Positions 17,411 to 25,873 of a DNA stretch of 64,000 bases are shown here, one piece after another (the first letter of the stretch is position 1; every line of letters starts with the position of its first letter). The notes under the pieces are model-generated. The model searched no databases and was not told the origin of the DNA. It worked only from the letters and a program-made list of their open reading frames with translations. The stretch comes from Actinomadura rudentiformis (GTDB lineage Bacteria > Actinomycetota > Actinomycetes > Streptosporangiales > Streptosporangiaceae), in the NCBI RefSeq assembly GCF_008923185.1, contig NZ_WBMT01000018.1, positions 186,001-250,000 of the forward strand, given 5' to 3'. The translations under genes and the position numbers were made by a program.

Positions 17411-17706
17411 ACCGGGGACGGGCGCCCTGGTCATGATCCCGGCCGGGGCCGCGGTCGCCGTCCTGTCGCCGTTGATCGGACGCCTCGCCGACCGCGTCGG
17501 CACCCGGCCCCTGGTGCTGACGGGAGTGTTCGCCCTGTTCCTCTCAACGTTCGCAGGAGACACATCGGTGATCCCCGCGGCGGCCGGGATGCTCGGGCTC
17601 AGTGTCGGCTTCATTTTCGTGATGACCCCGATCATCAGCGCCGCGGCGAAGGCGTTGCCCGGCGACCAGGTCGGCGTCGGCCTGGGGATCCTCCAAGGAG
17701 CCCAGT
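17411..17706 (+). pseudogene. MFS transporter C-terminal-half fragment
   Basis: GPGTGALVMIPAGAAVAVLS, then PLIGRLADRVGTRPLVLTGV and VGFIFVMTPIISAAAKALPG are the second-half MFS signature with the GRLADRxGxRP loop. Three to four membrane helices survive. It starts exactly at the integrase break and dissolves after GVGLGILQGAQF. Confidence 0.7.
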
Positions 17707-17820
17707 TCCTTTGCACACCGGACGCAAAGACCGTGGAGAACCGCACCTATCTCGGCCTGTGCCCCTACCTCGGCGACGGCCAGGTGGTGGAGGTCCTGCT
17801 GACCGGTCGCCCCGTTCACC

Positions 17821-18681
17821 GTGCCAACTGCGGCGGCCATGCCCGATCATGGTCTGATGGGGACACTGGCCCGGGCGGTGGAGCAGCTCGGTTCGGCGGA
17901 GATGGACGTCCGGCTGGACGGCATCGACTTGCTGGCGCGCCTGGCCGACAACTCGCCCGCCCCGCTCGAAGAGGCGGCGGAGGCGCTGACGGCGTTCGTC
18001 CGACGCCGGGCTCCGGCCTCCCGGCTGGACGACCGGCTGATCTCCACGGCCCCCCGACCCCGGCCGAAGGCGGGGCCCCAGGCCGATGTGCAGGCTGCGC
18101 TCACCGCGCTGGGCCGCATGCCACGCCACTGCGAGCACCGCGGCCTCAACCTCAGCGGCCTCGACCTCGGACGGGCGCGCCTCGGCGGCCTGAACCTGAG
18201 CGGCGCCTACCTGTACCTCACGGAACTGTGCGACGCGGATCTGCGCCACACAAATCTACGCAACGCCTATCTGGCGTACGCCGACCTGAGCGGCGCGAGG
18301 CTGCAGGGCGCCATCCTCAGCCGTACGATCCTCAACCGCGCGAACTTGAGCGGCGCCGACCTGCGCGAAGCGGACCTGCACAGCACCAATCTCAGCAGCA
18401 TGATCCTGCGCGAGGTGAATCTGGGCGGCGCGGACCTGGTCGGCACCGACCTGCGCAACGCCCGCCTGGACGATGTGGACCTGCTCGACGCCGACCTGAC
18501 CGGCGCGAGGCTGCAAGGCACGGTGATGACCGGCGTCCGCGGCCTGACGCTCGACGACCTTCAGCTGGTGGCATGGACCGACGAGCACACGCAGGTCCAG
18601 GAGCGTCCCGCGGAGCCGGGGTTCGATCCGGGCGGACGGGATCAAGCCGGACGCTCGACGCGCCCGCCCTCCAGCTCCTAG
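17821..18681 (+). CDS. pentapeptide-repeat protein
   Basis: 286 aa from GTG 17,821 (ATG 17,839 is an alternative). The N-terminal part has the motif ARAVEQLGSAEMDVRLDGID, then LLARLADNSP and ALTAFVRRRAP, which precedes the repeats in actinobacterial members. Residues 105-245 are about 28 A(D/N)Lxx repeats (LSGLDLGRARLGGLNLSGAY style), predicting a right-handed quadrilateral beta-helix. Relatives usually have two N-terminal membrane helices before this point; they are absent, so the gene may be 5'-truncated. A helix pair of the missing type survives separately at 37,310-37,480. DNA mimicry, as in MfpA, is known for some family members but cannot be claimed here. Confidence 0.8.
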   Translation: MPTAAAMPDHGLMGTLARAVEQLGSAEMDVRLDGIDLLARLADNSPAPLEEAAEALTAFVRRRAPASRLDDRLISTAPRPRPKAGPQADVQAALTALGRMPRHCEHRGLNLSGLDLGRARLGGLNLSGAYLYLTELCDADLRHTNLRNAYLAYADLSGARLQGAILSRTILNRANLSGADLREADLHSTNLSSMILREVNLGGADLVGTDLRNARLDDVDLLDADLTGARLQGTVMTGVRGLTLDDLQLVAWTDEHTQVQERPAEPGFDPGGRDQAGRSTRPPSSS

Positions 18682-18848
18682 AAGGGGAGGAGACTAGTCG
18701 AGGCCCCGGCTGTCGCCCCGCCTCCTCGCCGGACGCACCCCTCGACGGCTCGCCACACGTCAGCGACCCGATGCGCCAATGACCTGCGAAACCGGCTCCA
18801 GGAACGATGGACCGACCTGACTGGCAACCGGCCGTGACAATGACGCCG

Positions 18849-18959
18849 ACCCATGCCTGGGTAGTTCCGATCAAACCGTGGAGCAACGTGCTCCCGATGG
18901 TGGGCTGACCCGGTCGGAAATGCAAGATCCCCAGGCCGGATATGGGATCTGACCTGGGG
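18849..18959. repeat. att-arm region: palindromes conserved with 42,461-42,608
   Basis: Contains ACCCATGCCTGGGT (18,849-18,862), GGAGCAACGTGCTCC (18,880-18,894) and a CCCCAGG/CCTGGGG stem (18,929-18,959). All three have counterparts in the same order before the right-hand att repeat. They are probable integrase/excisionase arm sites or a terminator for int. Confidence 0.6.
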
Positions 18960-18965
18960 AAAGGG

Positions 18966-19013
18966 TGGTGGGCGATACTGGGATTGAACCAGTGACCTCT
19001 ACCGTGTCAAGGT
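18966..19013 (-). other. attachment site repeat (3' half of tRNA-Val, left copy)
   Basis: 48 bp nearly identical (one mismatch) to 42,615-42,662. On the minus strand it reads from the anticodon loop (TTGACAC, anticodon GAC) through the T-arm GGTTCAATCC to ATCGCCCACCA. It is the 3' half of a tRNA-Val gene; the 5' half is absent. Typical crossover target of tyrosine integrases. Confidence 0.85.
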
Positions 19014-19376
19014 CGTACCGATCAATCCCGGACCTGCGCATTCTCAAGATGCCGCAGGTCGGCGGTGGGCATTGACGCTCGTTGACGTCCGTTCAGAACG
19101 GTTCGGGAACCCTGCGTGCTCCCGTCGCTCCCCGCTCCGGGCGGGAGCAACGGGAGCACGCATGGGGAAGCAGCGGGTGCGTGGCTTCATTTTTCAACCG
19201 GGCAGGGGAGCGGTGCCCGTGTGAATCTCTGCAGACGGTCGCCCGTCGCCCCGCGCACTCCCACGCGTGCAGGGCACTGTGCTTGCCGAAAACCACGTTT
19301 GTGCAGGTGAGAGGCCTCGGCGCCGGGCTCGGGCGGTCGCAGGGCAAGCCAAGGCATGGTCGGTTGCCGCGGGATG
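19014..19376. other. no gene recognised
   Basis: Left end of the island just inside the att repeat. Contains short CGTTCAGAACG-like repeats similar to CCGTTCA repeats to the right of 42,662; otherwise nothing. Confidence 0.35.
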
Positions 19377-19575
19377 ATGAGCGGCTGTGCTCTTGCGACT
19401 GGCCTACTGACTGTGGCGAACACCTTCGCGGTGCTGCGTCTGCTTCCGATGACCGAACAGGAGAAGGACGCCGAGATCTTGGTGCTGCGGCATCAGATCA
19501 TGGTCCTGGAGCGTCAGCTGGCCGGGAAGAGGGTGCGTTTCACTGCATCGGACCGGGCGCTGCTGCACCGACTTC
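19377..19575 (+). pseudogene. integrase-core transposase N-terminal fragment
   Basis: LLTVANTFAVLRLLPMTEQE, then KDAEILVLRHQIMVLERQLA and ASDRALLHRL match the N-terminus of actinobacterial rve-type (IS481/IS3-like) transposases. Similarity ends at about 19,575 and the catalytic core is missing. Confidence 0.7.
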
Positions 19576-19764
19576 AGTTCATGGCATGGGCTGGCAGATC
19601 CGGGCCACATCAGTACCAGCAGCCCCAGGACGTACAGTCCAACGACTCAGGGCTCCTCGTCGGGGGTGATGCAAGGGGCGATGTCACTCTGAGCAACTGG
19701 CCACGGGGGGGCGTATCGGGCCATGATTGTCCCCAGTCCGGAACGACGAGCGAACACGGCGTTT

Positions 19765-20945
19765 GGATCGATCCAAAAACGCGCCCGAAACGATCCCATG
19801 CCTCGATGCACCCTATGGGTGTACTGGTGTGCGGCGGGCGGATTGTTCGCCCTCACCCGGCACGAGGACATCCTGACCGTCTCCAGGGACCCGGCCACGT
19901 TCTGCGGCGGCCAGGGCATAGCGATGCGGGAGGCGAGATGATCGTCCCCGGGGGAGTCACCCTGATCAGCACCGATCCTCCCCAAGCACGCAGCCCAGCG
20001 CCGGCTCATCAACCGGTCCTTCAACGTCGGGGCTGTCGCCAAGCTGGAGCCTCACGTTCGCGGCATCGTCCGGGAAGCGCTCGACGACGTCCCGACCGGC
20101 GAACCGTTCGACCTCGTGGAGACCATCGCCGCCCGCGTGCCCGTCATCGTCATCGCCGAGATGCTCGGCGTCCCCGTGGAGGATCGCGACAAGTTCATCC
20201 CTGGACCAACGGCTCGGTCGGGGTGGCGGACCCTGACTTCGCCCACCTCCAGGAAACCGCCCTGTCCGAGCAACCCGCCTACTTCGAGGACATCATCGCC
20301 CAGCGCCGGACGGACCCCCGCGACGACCTCGTAAGCGCGCTCGTCGAGGCCGAAAGTGACGCCCTGACCGCTCACGAATTGCACATGCTCTGCTACCTGC
20401 TGCTCGGTGCCGGTAACGAGACGATCCGCAACCTCATCACCCGCGGCCTTCTGGCTGACGCGCATCCCGCCCAGCAGGAGCGCCTCCGCGAGGGACGTGA
20501 CTTGAAACTCGCCGTCGAGGAGCTGCTTCGCTGGGTGAGCCCGCTCGTCCACCAAGCGCGCACAGTGACCACCGACGCCGAGGTCGCCGGGTGTCACCTG
20601 GCGCCCGGAGACCAGGTGGTCATGCTGTACGGGGCCGCGAACCGGGACGAACGGGTCTTCGGTGAGACCACGGAGGAGTTCGACGTCACTCGTGACCCCA
20701 ACCCGCACCTCGCGTTCGGGTTCGGCGAGCACTTCTGCCTCGGCGCCGCCCTCGCCCGGGTCGAAGCACGTGTGCTCTTCGACGAACTCGTCGAGCGGTT
20801 CGGGCACTGGAGCGTCGTCGGGCCGGACGAGCGGCTCTGCTCCACGATGATCCGAGGCATCAAGCGCCTGCCCGTCGTCCTCGCCCCTGACCGGGAGGTG
20901 AGCCGCCCCCTTAGTGGTCGCGTGTGCGGCGTCCGGCGCCGGTGA
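19765..20945 (+). pseudogene. cytochrome P450, frameshifted
   Basis: Joining three frames gives a near-complete P450: ALTRHEDILTVSRDPATFCG, then GGVTLISTDPP, FDLVETIAARVPVIVIAEML, the I-helix LLLGAGNETIRN, the ExxR helix (VEELLRWVSP), and the heme-thiolate loop FGFGEHFCLGAALARVEARV. Frameshifts fall at about 19,938, 19,985 and 20,205, and the N-terminal substrate-recognition part is degraded. The C-terminus runs into the antisense end of the TetR gene. It once probably hydroxylated an aromatic or terpenoid substrate of the island pathway. Sequencing error is a possible alternative to true decay. Confidence 0.85.
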
Positions 20946-21585
20946 GGTAGGCGACGATCATTTCGCCGATCATTTCGCGGTGGCGGGCGCGGTGTTCGGG
21001 GGCGTTCAGGTCGCGTTTGAACAGGGCACCGAAGGTGTGCTGGTTGGAGATCCGGAAGTTACTGAACGCGCTGATCATCATGTGCACGTCGATGGCGTCG
21101 GCGTCGGTGACGAAGTCGCCGCTGGCGCGTCCGGCGTCCAGGATCTGGGAGATGAGGCCGGTCGCGGGCGTGCCGAGGTTGGTCAGAAGGTCTGACTTAC
21201 GCAGGTGTTCGGCGTGGTGGATGTTCTCGATGCCGACGAGCTTGATGAAGTCCTGGTGGGCGTCGTGGTGGTCGAAGGACAGCTGGGCCAGTGTGCGGAT
21301 GGCCTCGATGGGGGCGAGGTGCTGTACGTCGATGGTGGCCTCGGCGGCCCTGATCTGGTTGTAGGCCCTTTCCAGGACGGCGATGTAGAGCTGTTCCTTG
21401 CCGCCGAAGTAGTAGTAGATCATTCGTTTGGTGGCGCGCATGAGCTTGGCCATGTCGTCCACTCTGGCCCCGGAGTACCCGTGCCTGGCGAATTCGCGCT
21501 GGGCGACCTCCAGGATCTCGGCCCGGGTGCGCTCGGCGTCGCGCTGGCGTGCCTGTGCGGCGGGGGTGAGGGGCTCGGGTGGCAT
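20911..21585 (-). CDS. TetR/AcrR-family repressor
   Basis: 224 aa. N-terminal HTH: RTRAEILEVAQREFARHGYS, then GARVDDMAKLMRATKRMIYY with YFGGKEQLYIAVLERAYNQI. The C-terminal ligand domain is of the TetR_C_33-like type (IEAIRTLAQLSFDHHDAHQD). Start ATG 21,585 with GGAG 5 nt upstream; the longer open frame has no homology. It is downstream of, and in the same orientation as, the minus-strand catabolic operon (21,799-24,839), so it is a candidate local repressor sensing an aromatic or shikimate-pathway metabolite. The direct repeats at 24,884-24,901 are a candidate target. Confidence 0.88.
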   Translation of the reverse strand: MPPEPLTPAAQARQRDAERTRAEILEVAQREFARHGYSGARVDDMAKLMRATKRMIYYYFGGKEQLYIAVLERAYNQIRAAEATIDVQHLAPIEAIRTLAQLSFDHHDAHQDFIKLVGIENIHHAEHLRKSDLLTNLGTPATGLISQILDAGRASGDFVTDADAIDVHMMISAFSNFRISNQHTFGALFKRDLNAPEHRARHREMIGEMIVAYLTGAGRRTRDH

Positions 21586-21798
21586 GTGGCTCCATGGAAC
21601 GGCTGACCGGCGAACGATCCATTTTATGGTGCGTGTGAGGCCCTTCCTTGCTGAAGGCCTTGTGCCTGCCGGATGGCCCGCCGTGTCGGGGTGGCTGCGC
21701 CGGTCGTGGTCAGCTGGGTCGGCCGGTGAGCCGTTGGGCGGCACCGTAGCGCTGGAGCTGCGTCCCTGCCCGTCCCTCAGTGACAACGGAACAGATGA

Positions 21799-22647
21799 TC
21801 AGCCGGAGTCCTGGGGGAGGGTCTGCAGTGCCGTGGTGGCTGAGGTGAAGGCTCGGTCCGCCATTTCCTCCACGGGAAGCTCCCGAAACTCGGGGTAGTT
21901 GACCTCGACGCAGTAGGGGCCGCGGAAGCCCAGTTCGTGTAGCCCGGTCAGTAGTCCGGGCAGGTCGAGTTCGCCTTCACCGGGGAGCATGCGGCCGCGC
22001 CGTGCCTCGGTGAGGAAGTCGTCGTCGACGATGCGGCCGTCGTTGAGCTGGACGGCCACGATCTGGTCGGGCGGCAGGCCCTGGAGGTCGGCCAGGGTGG
22101 AGCGGGAGTTGTAGAAGTGCCAGACGTCGATCATGAGTCCTGCGTTGGGGGCGCCTGAGGCTTGCACGATGGCGCGTGCCGTGGCCACGTCCTTGAGGCC
22201 CGACCAGGGGAAGGCTTCCACCGCGACCCGCAGGCCCAGATCGGCGACGTGCGCGCAGACCGCGCGCAGCCTGGCCGCGGCGGCCCGGACGTCGAGGGCG
22301 TCCGGGCCGAACTCGCCGGTGGTGACGTGGTGGGGGGTGAACGCCGCGCCGAGTTCCCTGAAGACGCCGGTGCCGTCGACAGCGGTGGAGTCGTCGGCGG
22401 AGTGGGCCCAGCCGTTGAGGAACTCCACCTCTCTGAGCGCCAGGGAGTGGGAGTCGAGCAGCGCACGTAGGTCGTTGTCGCCCATGCCTTCGATGCGCAT
22501 GCTCTGGTAGTCGTCGGCGTGCAGCCCGATACCGGTGAAGCCCGCTGCGGCGGCGGCGCGGCATCGTTCGGCGAACGGGACCCGGGCCGGTTGTGCGAAG
22601 CCGGCTCCCGAGAGCGTCACGAAGCTGGCGGTCAGTGCCGGTGTCAT
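21799..22647 (-). CDS. TIM-barrel sugar phosphate isomerase-like enzyme, probable 3-dehydroshikimate dehydratase
   Basis: 282 aa, xylose isomerase-like TIM barrel. Alignment by eye with the N-terminal half of Corynebacterium QsuB (3-dehydroshikimate dehydratase) conserves the four metal ligands: Glu in VAVEAFPW, Asp in LMIDVWHFYN, Gln in VAVQLNDG and Glu in YCVEVNYPEF, as well as the PGEGELDL loop. This enzyme would turn 3-dehydroshikimate into protocatechuate. Its ATG overlaps the stop of the upstream VOC dioxygenase by 4 nt. It shares the operon with hydratase and dioxygenase genes, and dehydroshikimate-forming genes are divergent, all consistent. A generic hydroxypyruvate isomerase-like function is the alternative. 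Confidence 0.78.
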   Translation of the reverse strand: MTPALTASFVTLSGAGFAQPARVPFAERCRAAAAAGFTGIGLHADDYQSMRIEGMGDNDLRALLDSHSLALREVEFLNGWAHSADDSTAVDGTGVFRELGAAFTPHHVTTGEFGPDALDVRAAAARLRAVCAHVADLGLRVAVEAFPWSGLKDVATARAIVQASGAPNAGLMIDVWHFYNSRSTLADLQGLPPDQIVAVQLNDGRIVDDDFLTEARRGRMLPGEGELDLPGLLTGLHELGFRGPYCVEVNYPEFRELPVEEMADRAFTSATTALQTLPQDSG

Positions 22648-23600
22648 GGCAGTACGGGGGTGGCGTGGGTGTGGAAGCTGGCGGGTACGTCCAGGCCCCA
22701 GGCGGTGGAACGGCCTTGCCCTTCGGTGGTCCAGGTGACCGGTTCCCAGTCGGGGGCGAAGATGTGGAAGCCGCCGGCGAACACTTCGATCCGGTTGCCG
22801 CCGGGTTCGTAGACGTACAGGAAGAAACCCTGAGTCCGCGAGTGCTTGGCGGGGCCGAACTCGATGAAGGTGCCGAGTTCGCAGAAGACATCGGCGGCGC
22901 GCAGTACGTCCTCCCGGTTTTCTACCGCGTACGCCAGGTGGTGGAGCCGGCCGGTGGTGTCGGCGGGTTCACGGGTGATGGCCAGGTCGTGAGCCTTGTT
23001 CATGAGGCTCAGCCAGGCACCCGCCTCGGGCTGGTCCGGCGGGATCAGATGCTCGCGCAGCTTGAAGCCGAGCGTCTGGCACATGAACTCGCGCGCGGCC
23101 GGGATGTCGCGCGCCAGGACGTTGATGTGGTCGATGCGTGAGACGGCCGCTCCGCGGGTGACCGAGGACTGCGGCTGGTTGGGCAGGTAGGACTTCTTGC
23201 CCTGTGCTGCCTGGTACTTCTCGGTCTCGTAGTAGATCTCGTTGCGCTGCCCGCTGGGGGTGCGGAAGGAGTACGCCTTGCCGTGCCCGACATCGCCGTC
23301 GATCCACTCGCCGGTGACGCCGCGCGCTTCCAGGGCCGCGACGCGCCGGTCCAGGGCCTGCGGGCTGATCGTCCGCCAGCCGACGTGGCCCAGCCCTGCC
23401 CGGTCGGAGGCGGTCAGCTTCAGCGTGGTCAGGTCGTGGTCGCCCCAAGCGCGCAGGTAGGCGCTGCCGCCGGACTCCTGGACCAGGTCCATCCCGTAAA
23501 CCTCGACGAAGAACTCCAGGCTCTGCTCGTACACCGGGGTCAGCAGTTCGGCGTGCCCGAGATGGGCCAGCTCGTACATCGGTTCGGCGGTTTCACTCAT
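22644..23600 (-). CDS. extradiol ring-cleavage dioxygenase (VOC superfamily, catechol 2,3-dioxygenase type)
   Basis: 318 aa, two-domain type I extradiol dioxygenase. Predicted Fe(II) ligands are His in RIDHINVLARDI, His in GRLHHLAYAVENRED and Glu in GGNRIEVFAGG, the 2-His-1-Glu set (XylE His153/His214/Glu265). It opens a catechol ring next to the diol. In this operon the likely substrate is protocatechuate (2,3- or 4,5-cleavage) or catechol; sequence alone cannot decide. Start ATG 23,600 (MSETAEPMYELAHLGH); the longer frame has no homology. It overlaps the CMD-family gene by 8 nt upstream and the TIM-barrel gene by 4 nt downstream. Confidence 0.88.
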   Translation of the reverse strand: MSETAEPMYELAHLGHAELLTPVYEQSLEFFVEVYGMDLVQESGGSAYLRAWGDHDLTTLKLTASDRAGLGHVGWRTISPQALDRRVAALEARGVTGEWIDGDVGHGKAYSFRTPSGQRNEIYYETEKYQAAQGKKSYLPNQPQSSVTRGAAVSRIDHINVLARDIPAAREFMCQTLGFKLREHLIPPDQPEAGAWLSLMNKAHDLAITREPADTTGRLHHLAYAVENREDVLRAADVFCELGTFIEFGPAKHSRTQGFFLYVYEPGGNRIEVFAGGFHIFAPDWEPVTWTTEGQGRSTAWGLDVPASFHTHATPVLP

Positions 23601-23985
23601 GGGTGTCGGTCTCCATCTGCGCGATCTCGGCGAGCAGTTGCGGCCCGCGGTTGGCGGCCGAAAATCCAGTGAACAGGAACGCCAGGTCGATGACAGCGCG
23701 CAACTCCTCCCAACTCGCCCCGGCGCGCCGCGCGGCCAGCCCGTGCAGCTTGGCGGCATCGCTGAGCTTGGCGTGCAGGATGCCGAACAGCACGAGCTGG
23801 ACGGTCTTCTGGTCCAGCGCCTCGGGATACATGATCAGATTGCGCAGCCGTTCCTGCGCCACGAGAACCTCGGGGTTGGCCTCCGACGACGCCGCGAACC
23901 GGGCCTGCACCCTTGGCGGGACGAACCCCACCAGTTCCTCGTAGGTCGCGCGGTACTCCTCGATGGTCTCGGGTCGCTGGTCCAT
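23593..23985 (-). CDS. carboxymuconolactone decarboxylase family protein
   Basis: 130 aa all-alpha CMD/AhpD-fold protein. The core is TVQLVLFGILHAKLSDAAKL, then HGLAARRAGASWEELRAVID. It lacks the CxxC of AhpD peroxidases, so it is not a peroxidase. In ring-cleavage operons such proteins are suspected decarboxylases or tautomerases; one possible role here is removing the extra carboxylate after protocatechuate cleavage. Start ATG 23,985 with AGGAG 4 nt upstream, rather than the ATG at 24,039 that lies in the upstream gene's stop. Confidence 0.85.
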   Translation of the reverse strand: MDQRPETIEEYRATYEELVGFVPPRVQARFAASSEANPEVLVAQERLRNLIMYPEALDQKTVQLVLFGILHAKLSDAAKLHGLAARRAGASWEELRAVIDLAFLFTGFSAANRGPQLLAEIAQMETDTHE

Positions 23986-24038
23986 GTGGCTCCTGTCGTC
24001 GTGCGGATCGTTGGCGTGCGGATCGTTGTGGTGGGGCA

Positions 24039-24839
24039 TCAGGCTCCGGTCACGGTCAGGGAGCCCAGGTGGGTGAAAGCCGCGGAGATATGGCGCCCGG
24101 GTTCGGCGAACACCGCGTCGGTGAGCCCGCCGGTCAGGACGGTCCAGCCGGCTTCCAGGGCGATGCCGCGCTCGCTCAGGGCGTTGGCCGCCAGCGCGAG
24201 CGCCTCGGCCGGGTGCCCCTGAACGGCGGCGCCGGTCGCCCGGTCGACGACCTTGCCGTCGATGGCGAGCCGGCATTCCTCCGCGGCGAGGTCCAGACGT
24301 TCGGGTGGCAGGCCGGAGGCGCTGACCAGGAAACGGGAGGAGGAGGCGTTGTCGGCCACGACGTCCGGCAGCGCGAAGCTGAAGTCGGTGTAGCGGCTGT
24401 CGATCACCTCGAAGCCGGCATGCACGGCCGCCACCGCGGACAGCGCGCTCGCGGCGGTCACCCCCGGTCCCGCCAGCCGTTCACCGAGGACGAAGACGAT
24501 CTCCGGCTCCACCCGGGGATGGATGAGTGAGCCCAGCGGGATCGGTTCGCCCTCAGGCAGCACCATCACGTCGGTCAGCCATGCGGTCAGCGGCGAGGCG
24601 ATGCCCATCCGTTCCTGCTTGGCCCGTGAGGTGAGGCCGAGCTTGACCCCGACGATCGTCTCGCCGGACTCGACCTTGCGCCGCACCAGCGCGTCCTGCA
24701 CCCGGTAGGCGGTGGGCAGATCCAGCTCGGTCCACCGGTCGGTGAGGCGGCCTCCGGCCCGGCGGCCGGTCTCGCGATCCAGCAGCTCGGTGACCGCGCG
24801 CTCGACCGTCCAGCCGGCCGGGCCCGCATCTTCGATCAT
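24039..24839 (-). CDS. 2-keto-4-pentenoate hydratase / 2-oxo-3-hexenedioate decarboxylase family enzyme
   Basis: 266 aa. Family hallmarks: YRVQDALVRRKVESGETIVG, then VKLGLTSRAKQERMG, the metal-binding HPRVEPEIVFVLGERLAGPG, and FEVIDSRYTDFSFALPDVVA with DNASSSRF. The Arg-Val-Glu-Pro-Glu segment and the GPGVT loop look more like the 4-oxalocrotonate decarboxylase branch (XylI/DmpH) than the hydratase branch. I propose decarboxylation of 2-oxo-3-hexenedioate to 2-hydroxypentadienoate. First gene of the minus-strand operon; its ATG is 110 nt from the divergent dehydrogenase. Confidence 0.85.
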   Translation of the reverse strand: MIEDAGPAGWTVERAVTELLDRETGRRAGGRLTDRWTELDLPTAYRVQDALVRRKVESGETIVGVKLGLTSRAKQERMGIASPLTAWLTDVMVLPEGEPIPLGSLIHPRVEPEIVFVLGERLAGPGVTAASALSAVAAVHAGFEVIDSRYTDFSFALPDVVADNASSSRFLVSASGLPPERLDLAAEECRLAIDGKVVDRATGAAVQGHPAEALALAANALSERGIALEAGWTVLTGGLTDAVFAEPGRHISAAFTHLGSLTVTGA

Positions 24840-24949
24840 GTGCTCCGCCTTCCCGGACCGATATAAGGCCAGGTCTTGTGCTCGTTCGTACTAGTTCGTA
24901 CATTATGCCAGGTGAGTCAAGTCACAACCACCCACACCGGAGGACCCGT
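24840..24949. promoter_or_regulatory. divergent promoter region with 8-bp direct repeats
   Basis: GTTCGTAC at 24,884-24,891 and again at 24,894-24,901, a 10-bp period that places both copies on the same DNA face, around a central ACTAGT palindrome. It lies between the two catabolic operons and is a candidate operator for the TetR protein. CCGGAGG at 24,938-24,944 is the ribosome binding site of the plus-strand dehydrogenase. Confidence 0.5.
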
Positions 24950-25873
24950 ATGAGCAAGCACCCGGCGGCCGAGGTGCGGACCATGCGGCCCTGCCGGTAC
25001 GGGCTGATCGGTTCGGGCATCGCGGCGTCGCTGTCGCCGCCGCTGCACGAGGCCGAGGGCCCCCATCACGGGCTCGACCTGTCCTATGACCTGATCGACG
25101 TCGAGGACCCCGGCACTCCGGCCGATCTGGGCCGGCTGCTGGGTGACGCCGAGAGCTCGGGCTTCGCCGGTCTCAACATCACCCACCCGTTCAAGCAGGA
25201 GGTCATCCCTCATCTGGATCGGCTCTCGCCGCAGGCCGCCGACATCGGAGCGGTGAACACGGTCGTGTTCGACGGCGGGCGCAGGATCGGGCACAACACC
25301 GATGCCCAGGGGTTCGCCGAGTCGTTCCGGCAGGGGCTGCCCGGCGCGCAGACCCGCCATGTCGTCCAACTCGGCGCTGGCGGCGCCGGAGCCGCCTGCG
25401 CCTACGCCCAGCTCTCGGCCGGAACGGGGCGGCTGACCGTCGCCGACCCGGACGCCGCCAGGCGCACCGAGCTGGTACGGGCCTTCGCCGCCAGGTTCGG
25501 CGCCGACCGGATCACCGGCATCTCCCCCGACGACCTGAGTGAGGCGCTCGCATCCGCCGACGGCGTGGTCAACGCCAGCCCGATCGGCATGCACGCCCAC
25601 CCCGGCACACCGATGCCCGTCGATCTACTGCGTCCCGGGCTCTGGCTGGTCGACATCGTCTACATGCCGCTGGACACGCCGCTGCTGCAGGCGGCGCGCG
25701 CCCGCGGTCTGCGGACGAGCGGCGGCGCGGGCATGTGCGTGTTCCAAGCGGCCGCCGCCTTCGAGCTGATCACCGGACTGCCGCCCGACACCGGCCGCAT
25801 GCTCGGGCACCTGCGGAGCCTCCTCGCGCAGCGGCACGGCCGGATCGAGGGAGACCGCCGATGCCAGGCCTGA
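24950..25873 (+). CDS. qsuD: quinate/shikimate dehydrogenase (QsuD-like)
   Basis: 307 aa, shikimate dehydrogenase fold. It closely follows the catabolic Corynebacterium QsuD pattern: LSPPLHEAEGPHHGL, GFAGLNITHPFKQEVIPHLD (Lys/Asp catalytic pair region), AVNTVVFDGGRRIGHNTDAQ, nucleotide loop VVQLGAGGAGAACA, VNASPIGMHAHPGTPMPVD and VDIVYMPLDTPLLQAARARG. The substrate-binding Ser of AroE (SxS) is replaced by the S-L-S/HEAEG arrangement of QsuD. It oxidises shikimate and/or quinate to the 3-dehydro products with NAD. GGAGG is 6 nt before ATG 24,950. The stop overlaps the dehydroquinase start by 13 nt. Confidence 0.9.
   Translation: MSKHPAAEVRTMRPCRYGLIGSGIAASLSPPLHEAEGPHHGLDLSYDLIDVEDPGTPADLGRLLGDAESSGFAGLNITHPFKQEVIPHLDRLSPQAADIGAVNTVVFDGGRRIGHNTDAQGFAESFRQGLPGAQTRHVVQLGAGGAGAACAYAQLSAGTGRLTVADPDAARRTELVRAFAARFGADRITGISPDDLSEALASADGVVNASPIGMHAHPGTPMPVDLLRPGLWLVDIVYMPLDTPLLQAARARGLRTSGGAGMCVFQAAAAFELITGLPPDTGRMLGHLRSLLAQRHGRIEGDRRCQA

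Larger units (their letters stand above)
17389..18837 (+). pseudogene. tyrosine integrase remnant split by other sequence
   Basis: The first codons (MAWAEN, 17,389-17,410) and the last (HVSDPMRQ at about 18,752, then the out-of-frame RNRLQERWTD region to 18,837) match the intact integrase at 41,260-42,408. The roughly 1.1 kb of integrase between is gone, replaced by an MFS fragment and a pentapeptide-repeat gene. It is the integrase of an older element next to its attachment site at 18,966. Confidence 0.85.
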
